IMG/VR virus record: IMGVR_UViG_3300030117_001136
Location: 1 to 20,524 of that record
Source of the DNA: a virus
Strand: one strand, 5' to 3'
DNA: 20,524 nt
Part shown: positions 8,414-14,942 of the stretch, one piece after another
Layout: each line of letters begins with the position of its first letter
How positions within the stretch are numbered: the first letter of the stretch is position 1
The notes under the pieces: generated by a model
Database searches by the model: none
The model's input: the letters and a program-made list of their open reading frames with translations, nothing else
What the model was told of the DNA's origin: nothing
Program-made: the position numbers and the translations under genes

Positions 8414-10143
8414 GTTACAAAACCTCTTCTACCTCGTTTATTAAATTCAGTTTCTATTATGGCAGATATTGTAGGTGCATTTTCTGTAATTGCTTGAAGT
8501 GTATCTCTTGAATCAAAGGCTTGAATGTTGTAAGTAATATTTACAGGCATACCACCTGACCCCATACCACCACCTAATCTATTGTTTGGCACGATTGTTC
8601 CTGTTTTGTTTGGTACAAATAATTCTGCACCAGCTTCACCAACTAAATAAGGTCTATTAGCTGTTACAGTGCCACCTCTTTCTGCACCTTTTACACCACC
8701 TAAACCACCAAGAAAAGAAGTAAAGCCACCTGTGATTTTATCTATGATTAATTTTTTTATTGCTATTCTTAATAACTCTTTAATAACAAAATTTGCGAAA
8801 TCTTTGAAAGCAAATTTACCTGACATAAGACCATCAACTAAAGTATCTTCAAATTTTTTCATTGAAGAAACTATTGTGTCGCCAATCATAGTTCCTGTGG
8901 TTTTAAAGTCTTGTTTGAATTGATCTAGTGGTGCTTGTGCTTGTTGAGCCACTTCTGCTATTTTTTCTGCCAAACCACCAACTTTCTGTTTTGTTTTTTC
9001 AACCACATTTCCAACACCGCCATTTTCATTTCCCAAAGCTGTATTCATCATGCCTTTTAAAGATTCTAACTTTGTCTGTGTATCTGCAATAGTTTGACTA
9101 GGTACTATTTCTGCAAACATTCCTTTAAGTAATTTGCCTGTACTTTGGTTTATTTCTTCAAGTCTTGTTGAAAAATCATCAAAACTTCTACCAAATAATA
9201 ATGCAAGAGCATTAAAAGTAAGACCTAGTCCATTAAAAGCCAAGCCTAATGTATTAACAGTAACTACTAATAATCTAAAAGTTCTTTGAAATTGCATTCT
9301 AAAATCATCAATAGACTGTAAAGCTATAATTACACCATCAATAATTGAAGTAGCTATATTTCTACCTAATTGAACTGCATTTATATCCTTAAGAGTTTCT
9401 TCAAAATTATCTGCAAGTTTGTCTAAAATTGGTAAAAATGCTGTTGTAATAGAATCTCTTATTACTCTAAAAGAAAAAGCTATTCTTGATAATCTATCGT
9501 TAAATTTTTCTGTTGCTGATATAGACCTTCCATCTAAAATATTTCCAAGTTCTTTTTGTTTTTGTATAAATATTGCAAAGGCTTGACCGCCCATCATTAT
9601 TGTATTGGTGAGTTCTTGACCAGCTCTACCAAATAATTGAGCTAAATCTCTATTTCTCTGAAAGGCATCAGCATTTTCACTTAAGCCTGTCATAGTATCT
9701 AATAGTATTTCATTGAAACTTCTGGTGTTACCTTGTGCATCTAACAAAGCTACATTATTTCTATCAAAAATTTCTGTATAAGTTGCAAGACCTGTTCTTG
9801 CTTCACCAACCATTTTGGCAAATTTTTGTAGAGCTTTATTAGTGGTTTCAATCGAAGCGCCTGATTGAATAGCAGATAATTGAAAGGCTTGAATTAAATC
9901 AGTTGTTGCACCTGTCCGAGTAGCAATCTTGCCTATGACATCTAGAAAATCAAAAGATTTTTTAAATAAAAGAGTTAATGCACCAGCTACAGCACCAATA
10001 CCAGCAGTAAGCATACCGAAGGCTTTTAATGCTTTTCCTACACTATTTTTTACAGCATTTAATCCTTGTTTTACAGTATTAAATACCTTTTGAGTTTTAT
10101 TAACCGCAGAAATGACAATATTTAATTTACCTAAGTTACCCAT
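8410..10143 (-). CDS. H: Tape measure protein (tail length determinator)
   Basis: 577 residues, rich in Ala, Gln, Lys and long helices. Hydrophobic segments lie near 40-62 (AFGMLTAGIGAVAGALTLLF) and about 290-320. The C-terminus has the lambda gpH-like signature 'GGTVTANRPYLVGEAGAELF' with 'VPNKTGTIVPNN' and a glycine-rich stretch, which marks tape measures of this group. It sets tail length by spanning the tube and is ejected with the DNA; the short length implies a tail of modest size. Its ATG overlaps the frameshifted chaperone's stop (ATGGGTAA, 8 bp), exactly the lambda GT-H arrangement, and its stop overlaps the next start. Confidence 0.93.
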   Translation of the reverse strand: MGNLGKLNIVISAVNKTQKVFNTVKQGLNAVKNSVGKALKAFGMLTAGIGAVAGALTLLFKKSFDFLDVIGKIATRTGATTDLIQAFQLSAIQSGASIETTNKALQKFAKMVGEARTGLATYTEIFDRNNVALLDAQGNTRSFNEILLDTMTGLSENADAFQRNRDLAQLFGRAGQELTNTIMMGGQAFAIFIQKQKELGNILDGRSISATEKFNDRLSRIAFSFRVIRDSITTAFLPILDKLADNFEETLKDINAVQLGRNIATSIIDGVIIALQSIDDFRMQFQRTFRLLVVTVNTLGLAFNGLGLTFNALALLFGRSFDDFSTRLEEINQSTGKLLKGMFAEIVPSQTIADTQTKLESLKGMMNTALGNENGGVGNVVEKTKQKVGGLAEKIAEVAQQAQAPLDQFKQDFKTTGTMIGDTIVSSMKKFEDTLVDGLMSGKFAFKDFANFVIKELLRIAIKKLIIDKITGGFTSFLGGLGGVKGAERGGTVTANRPYLVGEAGAELFVPNKTGTIVPNNRLGGGMGSGGMPVNITYNIQAFDSRDTLQAITENAPTISAIIETEFNKRGRRGFVT

Positions 10144-10626
10144 TGTTTTCCATTTTACTATTCATTTCTTCTAAATATGCCAACCAATAAATAAACTCAT
10201 CTACTGTCATGCTCTTTTGCAACTGTTCAACTGTTAAGCCAAGCCTGTCCGCAAGAGCAAACATAGCAAATAAATCAGGATTGGCTTTTACTTTTCCTGT
10301 GCTTCTTCAGATGTAACACTGCCTAAAATTTCAGATGCGACATTAGACAAAACTTCCACGTCAGCATTTCTCATAAATTTATCTTTATCAGCTAACGTGA
10401 AAAGTTTATTGCCTTCTGCATCAAGACTTTTGTCTATGATGGCATAAACCATAACTTCTAAATCACCACCATTTGCCATTCTATAGAGTTTTTTAGACTC
10501 TTGTAATGTTAATGGTTTTGTAAAAATTTCTAAAGGTTGATCCTCTGTTCCCCATTCTTTGACTTCAATCTTTTTTATTTCCTGACTGTCAAAGTGAGCA
10601 ACGACATTATCTATCGCTTTAGTCAT
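10136..10626 (-). CDS. Tail assembly chaperone GT, -1 frameshift fusion product
   Basis: The G gene stops at 10288, but the -1 frame continues as a real protein through the otherwise empty 10136-10287. From the slip it reads VKANPDLFAMFALADRLGL, then TVEQLQKSMTVDEFIYWLAYLEE, ending ENNG: a helical domain with an LG-L and WLAY pattern typical of T domains of lambda-like tail chaperones. The fusion would be 163 residues (112 + 51). There is no well-placed ribosome binding site or ATG before the domain, and a TGA in the -1 frame just upstream confines the shift to the codons GAA GAA GCA CAG GAA AAG. In lambda, gpG and gpGT coat the tape measure and recruit tube subunits. Slip at GGAAAAG is inferred. 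Confidence 0.82.
10288..10626 (-). CDS. G: Tail assembly chaperone G (unshifted product)
   Basis: 112 residues, starting 2 bp after the tail-tube stop (TAATTATG). It contains 'VKEWGTEDQPLEIFTKPLTLQESKKLYR', a region common to small tail assembly chaperones of the lambda G / gp13 type, followed by helical segments ending SEEAQEK. Ordinary translation stops at the TAA 10290-10288; a minority of ribosomes would shift to make the longer GT form. It should bind the tape measure before tube polymerisation and be absent from the mature virion. Its position between tail tube and tape measure is diagnostic. Confidence 0.85.
   Translation of the reverse strand: MTKAIDNVVAHFDSQEIKKIEVKEWGTEDQPLEIFTKPLTLQESKKLYRMANGGDLEVMVYAIIDKSLDAEGNKLFTLADKDKFMRNADVEVLSNVASEILGSVTSEEAQEK
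10291..10297 (-). promoter_or_regulatory. Probable -1 ribosomal frameshift site (GGAAAAG) in G/GT
   Basis: Minus-strand GGAAAAG followed directly by the G stop codon TAA. In the zero frame it reads G GAA AAG; slipping back one base gives GGA AAA, so the Lys tRNA re-pairs perfectly while the Glu tRNA mismatches at the second position. It is therefore a weaker heptamer than lambda's GGGAAAG. It is nevertheless the best candidate inside the narrow window between the -1 frame TGA and the zero-frame TAA. The stop codon immediately downstream could itself promote pausing. Confidence 0.65.
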
Positions 10627-10628
10627 AA

Positions 10629-11018
10629 TTAGTAAGTACCAATGGTTAATGCACCTGTTCCTTGAAATGCAATAGTCATTTCAACAAGTCCATCATGAGC
10701 CGCAGTTCTAGTAATATCTGTTACGATAGCACTACCTGACAATTTGTATGCACCACTTCCTGTTCCTTCAGGTGCTAAATTCAAAGTGAATGAAGAACCT
10801 ATAGTCAAAGAAACCTGACCTGAAGTATCAGTATCGTCAAAAAATAAATCAACTGATCCTGAAAATTCAGTAAGAGTTGCTTCAAATGTCTTTGCCGAAT
10901 CGCCCATAGAAGTTGATTCTGTAGTATCACCTGTTTGAGTGATACTGTAAGACCTAACTTCTGCTAAAGCATTACTGCCTGTCTGTACTACACCAGCTTT
11001 ACCTGTGAATGTTGCCAT
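10629..11018 (-). CDS. V: Major tail tube protein (lambda gpV-type, single domain)
   Basis: 129 residues, almost entirely beta: ALAEVRSYSITQTGDTTEST, a central 'GSVDLFFDDTDTSGQVSL' and 'LVEMTIAFQGTGALTIGTY' at the C-terminus. Start, size and the 'SVDLFFDDTD' strand fit short siphovirus tail tube proteins, which stack as hexameric rings around the tape measure. It lacks the extra C-terminal Ig-like domain of lambda gpV. AGAGGAT lies 7 nt before the ATG, inside the end of the preceding 45-residue gene. Placed between the tail terminator region and the G/GT chaperones, as expected. Confidence 0.88.
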   Translation of the reverse strand: MATFTGKAGVVQTGSNALAEVRSYSITQTGDTTESTSMGDSAKTFEATLTEFSGSVDLFFDDTDTSGQVSLTIGSSFTLNLAPEGTGSGAYKLSGSAIVTDITRTAAHDGLVEMTIAFQGTGALTIGTY

Positions 11019-11020
11019 TT

Positions 11021-11158
11021 TTAATCCTCTTTAGATTTTGTTTTAATTTTAGACTCTCCTTCAAGAGTCCACCCATTTCTTTTAAGATTTTCAACTTCTG
11101 AATCAAAAACAGTAATTTTGCTTTTGCCATCAGGTGAAACCATTACATTTTTATCCAT
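11021..11158 (-). CDS. 45-residue hypothetical protein between tail terminator and tail tube
   Basis: A short minus-strand frame from ATG 11158, with AGAGG 8 nt upstream, filling the gap between the gpU-like and tail tube genes. It begins MDKNVMVSPDGKSKITVF and continues with DSEVENLKRNGWTLEGES and a basic tail. The 'SPDGK...FxSEVexLKrnGWT' pattern looks like a small strand-helix-strand fold seen in short neck or tail proteins of marine phages; I cannot name a family. Strong ribosome binding site, tight packing (stop 2 bp before the next ATG) and sensible composition support it being translated. Confidence 0.78.
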   Translation of the reverse strand: MDKNVMVSPDGKSKITVFDSEVENLKRNGWTLEGESKIKTKSKED

Positions 11159-11169
11159 AATAAAAACCT

Positions 11170-11616
11170 CTATAAAGCGACATCTGCTGTCGTTTCTGTA
11201 GTTTGATAATTAATATTATATACCATAGTCATAACAGCAATAGGTTGTTCGCCTTCGCCATTATAATTGATTTCTGTTGAGTCTAGGAAAGAATCTCTTG
11301 CTAGATCGTTATGACTTACGTCAGCACCCATAGCCGCTTCCACTTCTTTAGCAATCGTATCAATAGTATCATCATAATTACTATTTGCTTTTACATACGC
11401 TTCAACCACTAGAGATAGATTCCTTTGTAATGTTCTTGTTGAACCCATTTCTAGTAATTCTGAATCTTCAGATTTTGTATAAATAATTATTGCTGGTAGC
11501 TTAGAATCTTCTAAATTATAAACTCTGCTTTGAAAAACATTTGATCCTGTAGTGGTCAAACCTGTTAAGGTTGTACCTACTCTTTCTCTTATTTGTTGTC
11601 TGATGTGATTTGCCAT
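11170..11616 (-). CDS. U: Tail terminator protein (lambda gpU-like)
   Basis: 148 residues: 'HIRQQIRERVGTTLTGLTTT', 'SRVYNLEDSKLPAIIIYTKSEDSE', 'LQRNLSLVVEAYVKA', then an amphipathic helix (DTIAKEVEAAMG) and C-terminal strands (AVMTMVYNINYQT). This arrangement is that of the minor tail protein U family, which caps the tube when it reaches full length and docks on the head. The ATG overlaps the preceding stop by one base (TAATG). Position after the gpFII-like joiner and before the tube matches the lambda FII-Z-U-V order, with no separate Z visible. Confidence 0.88.
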   Translation of the reverse strand: MANHIRQQIRERVGTTLTGLTTTGSNVFQSRVYNLEDSKLPAIIIYTKSEDSELLEMGSTRTLQRNLSLVVEAYVKANSNYDDTIDTIAKEVEAAMGADVSHNDLARDSFLDSTEINYNGEGEQPIAVMTMVYNINYQTTETTADVAL

Positions 11617-11963
11617 TATTGTTCTTGTAATATCAAAGCTGTAATGCCTGTGTTATCAGGTTGCACATTTACAACAGAATAAGTTTTTGCACCTTTTAAA
11701 GTATTACCATCTAAATCAGTTTGTGCTGAAAAAGCTAAAGTATCGCCATGACTTGCAGAAGATACATCTTTGGTTTTGCAATATGCGACAGGTGTACTGC
11801 CCTCAACTCCTACAGTCAAACCATCAACCGAAAGATATTCATCTTCAAGGATAACCTTGATTGTTGATGCAGAACCGCCTGATGGAGTATATGTAGCAGA
11901 CACACCATGCCCATAAGAATCATCAAAGTAGCCATCAAAATCAGCATCAAATTCTAAAGCCAT
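11616..11963 (-). CDS. FII: Head-tail joining protein (lambda gpFII-like)
   Basis: 115 residues, starting MALEFDADFDGYFDDSYGHG, then alternating short strands (SASTIKVILEDEYLSVDG, PVAYCKTKDVSSASHGDTL, KTYSVVNVQPDNTGITALIL). An acidic disordered N-terminus followed by a small beta barrel, with a terminal strand reading 'Y-x-V-x-x-V-x-P-D-x-x-G-x-x-x-L-x-L', is the gpFII / Phage_attach pattern. The protein forms the platform that joins the filled head to the tail. It directly follows the small neck-region gene and overlaps the gpU-like gene by one base. Confidence 0.85.
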   Translation of the reverse strand: MALEFDADFDGYFDDSYGHGVSATYTPSGGSASTIKVILEDEYLSVDGLTVGVEGSTPVAYCKTKDVSSASHGDTLAFSAQTDLDGNTLKGAKTYSVVNVQPDNTGITALILQEQ

Positions 11964-12170
11964 TTATTTTCCCTTTCTCCTTTTGACTTTAACTTCTGAT
12001 TTTTCTAAGCCTACACTTCTATCTTTTTTTTCAGATACTTTGCCTTCAGAAACTTCTGCTTTGCCATAGCTAATTAAATTATTAGCAGTATCGTTATCTA
12101 ATTCGACAACATCACCAGCAGAAACTTTTTTACCATCAGCAACTGTATCTCTAAGAATCAAAACTTTCAT
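11964..12170 (-). CDS. Small neck-region hypothetical protein
   Basis: 68 residues from ATG 12170, chosen because AAGGAAAG lies just upstream; the frame extends back to an ATG at 12239, but that longer N-terminus would translate a hairpin and poly-Lys junk. Residues 1-42 (MKVLILRDTVADGKKVSAGD, then VVELDNDTANNLISYGKAEV) form a small beta module found in short proteins that follow the capsid gene in many siphoviruses. The C-terminal 25 residues are Lys/Glu/Arg-rich and probably disordered. Unknown function; its place between capsid and head-tail joiner suggests a head or connector role. Confidence 0.75.
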   Translation of the reverse strand: MKVLILRDTVADGKKVSAGDVVELDNDTANNLISYGKAEVSEGKVSEKKDRSVGLEKSEVKVKRRKGK

Positions 12171-12190
12171 TTTACTTTCCTTTTTTTTTG

Positions 12191-12222
12191 AAAGGGCAGT
12201 AGAGAAAACCCCTACTGCCTTT
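12191..12222 (-). terminator. Hairpin after the capsid gene, possible attenuator
   Basis: On the minus strand, GGCAGTAG pairs perfectly with CTACTGCC across a 9-nt loop (core 12195-12219). Three A-T pairs extend it beyond a one-base bulge. It lies in the 72-nt gap between the capsid stop and the next gene. There is no proper U-run after the stem in the minus direction, so it may be a partial terminator or an mRNA-stabilising hairpin that raises capsid output relative to downstream genes. Confidence 0.4.
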
Positions 12223-12242
12223 TCAGTTGTTAATACCATCTA

Positions 12243-14942
12243 TTAACTTGCGTTACAGAATGAAACTGGATGACGTACCGCCACGTCTACACTCTGAAGC
12301 GCCACGATTCGTACTGTTCCAGAAGTAGAATTCGTAAACGGATCAACAGTTATATCTAAACCACCAAAGAACCCAATTAATAGGTCATTGAAGTTACCGA
12401 ACACATAGTTGTTAGCAGTTAATTGATTAGAAACTACTACAGGATAACCATTTACTTGTCCATTTTCTGCAACAAATAAACCACTACCTGAATCTTTAGC
12501 AGTTGTTTTCAAAGTACCAAAGTTAGTAGGATTAATAATATAAGCTAAATCTCCTACTAAAGCATTATCAACAGCTACAGCAGTTTCAATAGAAACCATT
12601 TCTGCAAAAGTTGGTGCAGCAGCACTACTTAAAGAAACAGTATTTATTCCTGAAGTATTAGTAATACCTCTTGGATTTCCACTTGAACCACTACCTTCTA
12701 ATGCACCATCATCAATTGCAATTGCCATTGATTTAGCTAAATCATCACGAATTAAGTTTTCAACATCTAAAGATGATTGAAGCATTAATTGACGAGTAAC
12801 GTCTGTGTGTACGCCAACAGTTTTTGGAGTCATAGTAACAGAACCTATCACCATTTCAGATTCACCTGAAGCACCACCTTCTGAACTAATAAAAGCGGCA
12901 GAAGCGGCAGATGTTTTCTTAGGAATCTTAACATCGCCTGTCAAGCCATTTAGATTAGTAGCTAATGGCATTACAGCAGAAGCGTTTCTGAGAACGTCAA
13001 TGAAACTTTCAGGCCTAAAGTCTTGTCCAATAAGACCAGCATCGTCAGATGCGTTTAAATCCCTAGTGTTCCAATTAGCCATAACTTCAGGTGGTAACAT
13101 AATACCTTGTGCAGTTCTGCCATAGTGTTTTGATGCTTGTTCTGAACATTCAAATTCAAACTCTGCATCTCTTTGCGCTTTTCTATCAGAAGGATTTGCT
13201 AAAGCATTGATTGCCTTCATAAGTGAAAATTGTCGCACCTCTTTTTTTGTCATGCCAATATCAGCAGTTTCTAAAGGTTTATCAGTCGCTATTTGGTCTA
13301 ATAAGATTCCTCTAAATTCTTCTACTGAGTTGCCATCTTGAATCGCCTTGTCAGCTAAATCCCTTCTGTTGTGTCTAACAGCTAAATCCATAATTTCTTT
13401 TGAATTTCTTACAAATTCAGCTTTAGCTTCAGCAACAGATTGTTCTCTAACTTCATCAAGGTTAATTTCATTTTTAACTTCTTCAGTCATTGTTTTTACC
13501 TTTATAGTAGATTGTTTATCTTGTGAACGACCTACTCCAACTTCAGATGAAGAATCTGCTGGTACAGAAACAACCGATACCTCTAAAGGTGTCGTTTGTA
13601 CTCTGAACATAGGCTTTTCATCTTTGTTCCCTCTGACTCGTTCCATGCCATTTATTTTGTAGCCAACGCTGATATTTTGACGAATACCATCTTTGACATC
13701 TTGAAATATTTCTTCTGCAAGTTCACTTCGACCAAAGCGAACTATTGCCTTTGCACTTTTTGTTGCAGAATCAATTTCGTATCTTTCGACCACACCAATC
13801 TGTTTTGTCATGTCATGGTCTAAAAGTAAAGGACTTCTGCCACTACCAATAAAGCTAGTGTCAATGTCCTCTTCAGAGTGTGAGATTATCTCCATGCCAA
13901 AATCTCTTTCAACAGGTTCTTCGGAACTAACGCCGATTCTCACCCTTCTGTTTTCTTCATCGATATAAGATGCTCTTGTAAGGTCTAGTGTTCGATAGAC
14001 AATATCGGACTTATCTAGTCTTTGTTCTTCATCTTTATCTTTTTCTTCATCGTGGTATGGTCGAGATTCCATCATTTCTTTGTCATCATCTTCCATACTT
14101 TCCATCATATCCCCATGTTTCGCAAACGATATAACATAAGTATCGTCTGTTTCTTCAACATTGAGAATATGTCTATCTTCTTTATATTCCATAGATTTAT
14201 CCTCTTTGTTTTTGGTTGATAAAGGATGCCCTTCAGGAAGTAAGTCTTGATCGTGCTTACCACCCTGAAATCTTCCATTTCGCAAAGCGAAAAGAAAACT
14301 GTTTACTCGTGCATACGCCCATTGTTCAGCAGAACCAACATTTGGTCTGACCGATGCTGGATTGGTTTTATATGCACCTATACCTCTTTCAAATACTGCA
14401 AGAAGTGTTCTGTAAGTTGTTCTTTTAGTAGTTGCATTTCCTACTTCTTCATTATGTTCTTCTACTTTTTTTCTCAAGCCTTTTTCAACAGTATCAGATA
14501 CTTGTCTGTCTTGTTGTGCTTGACTAGCTGAACCTGATTCTTTTTGTTCTACATATTTGATAGCTTCTAATATTACATCTTTCATACCTTGTTCACCAAG
14601 AGTTCCTATGACTCCCCATTTTGCCTGTGCAATAACTCCGCCTATATTTGATGGTCTTCCAGCTTTATCTCCTGACTTAAACTGTTTGCCATCTTCAAAA
14701 TGTCTAGCCGCCCATGCTTCTCGTTCTTTAATCCATCTGATGACACCAGCAGTTTCTTCACCATCTCTTGCTTTAGTCCATAAATTAAATGCTTCGTTAC
14801 CTCTAATATTGCCACCAGCTTTATAGATGTCAGGATCATTTTCTTTAACACCAGCAATAAATCCATAATCAAACTGCGGATAATTAGAGTTTCTCAAACT
14901 GATTTTTTTATCCTCACCTTTTGTTGGAAAATCAGTTGCCAT
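12243..14942 (-). CDS. Fused N-terminal module, HK97-type prohead protease and major capsid protein
   Basis: 899 residues from ATG 14942 (GAGGGTGGC upstream; an earlier TTG at 14975 is less likely). Residue numbers below count from that TTG. Region A, about 25-255: 'FERGIGAYKTNPASVRP', 'EQWAYARVNSFLFALRNGRF', 'DLLPEGHPLS', a module recurrent in marine phages with no known role to me. Region B, about 262-485: HK97-family (S78/U35-like) prohead protease with His387 (LLLDHD), Ser436 (NISVGY) and Glu465 (TPLEVSVVSVPAD). Region C, about 496-910: a helical delta-like scaffold then an HK97-fold capsid (SFIDVLRNASAVMPLA, IPKKTSAASAAFI, GSSGNPRGI). It would make, cut and assemble the head shell. Two internal ribosome binding sites precede B and C. 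It overlaps the portal by 11 bp. Confidence 0.88.
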   Translation of the reverse strand: MATDFPTKGEDKKISLRNSNYPQFDYGFIAGVKENDPDIYKAGGNIRGNEAFNLWTKARDGEETAGVIRWIKEREAWAARHFEDGKQFKSGDKAGRPSNIGGVIAQAKWGVIGTLGEQGMKDVILEAIKYVEQKESGSASQAQQDRQVSDTVEKGLRKKVEEHNEEVGNATTKRTTYRTLLAVFERGIGAYKTNPASVRPNVGSAEQWAYARVNSFLFALRNGRFQGGKHDQDLLPEGHPLSTKNKEDKSMEYKEDRHILNVEETDDTYVISFAKHGDMMESMEDDDKEMMESRPYHDEEKDKDEEQRLDKSDIVYRTLDLTRASYIDEENRRVRIGVSSEEPVERDFGMEIISHSEEDIDTSFIGSGRSPLLLDHDMTKQIGVVERYEIDSATKSAKAIVRFGRSELAEEIFQDVKDGIRQNISVGYKINGMERVRGNKDEKPMFRVQTTPLEVSVVSVPADSSSEVGVGRSQDKQSTIKVKTMTEEVKNEINLDEVREQSVAEAKAEFVRNSKEIMDLAVRHNRRDLADKAIQDGNSVEEFRGILLDQIATDKPLETADIGMTKKEVRQFSLMKAINALANPSDRKAQRDAEFEFECSEQASKHYGRTAQGIMLPPEVMANWNTRDLNASDDAGLIGQDFRPESFIDVLRNASAVMPLATNLNGLTGDVKIPKKTSAASAAFISSEGGASGESEMVIGSVTMTPKTVGVHTDVTRQLMLQSSLDVENLIRDDLAKSMAIAIDDGALEGSGSSGNPRGITNTSGINTVSLSSAAAPTFAEMVSIETAVAVDNALVGDLAYIINPTNFGTLKTTAKDSGSGLFVAENGQVNGYPVVVSNQLTANNYVFGNFNDLLIGFFGGLDITVDPFTNSTSGTVRIVALQSVDVAVRHPVSFCNAS
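13488..13503 (-). promoter_or_regulatory. Internal ribosome binding site and start before the capsid part
   Basis: Minus-strand AAAGG (13503-13499), 8 nt, then ATG at 13490. The ATG is in frame with the long capsid ORF and opens MTEEVKNEINLDEVREQ, just after the protease domain ends and where a separate HK97-type capsid gene with a delta domain would begin. Translation from here would give a 415-residue capsid precursor, a normal size for the family. Confidence 0.6.
14190..14207 (-). promoter_or_regulatory. Internal ribosome binding site and start before the protease part
   Basis: Minus-strand AAAGAGG (14207-14201), 8 nt, then ATG at 14192, in frame with the long capsid ORF. It opens MEYKEDRHILNVEETDD, immediately after the 'GHPLSTKNKED' end of the N-terminal module. 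This is one of the better Shine-Dalgarno matches in the window and could give a protease-capsid protein lacking the N-terminal module. Confidence 0.6.

Noticed and set aside
10136-10287. A separate T gene starting inside this gap
   Set aside because: The only internal ATG (within the AMFALAD codons) has no ribosome binding site and would remove the start of the domain; the -1 frameshift explains the whole frame better.
12171-12239. Longer N-terminus of the small neck-region gene from ATG 12239
   Set aside because: It would be translated through a stable hairpin and a Lys-rich run, while ATG 12170 has a strong AAGGAAAG just upstream and starts a compact domain.
14022-14826. Several plus-strand frames opposite the capsid fusion, rich in Phe and Ile
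   Set aside because: They are antisense reflections of Lys/Glu/Asp-rich coding sequence, lack ribosome binding sites and have no recognisable domain.
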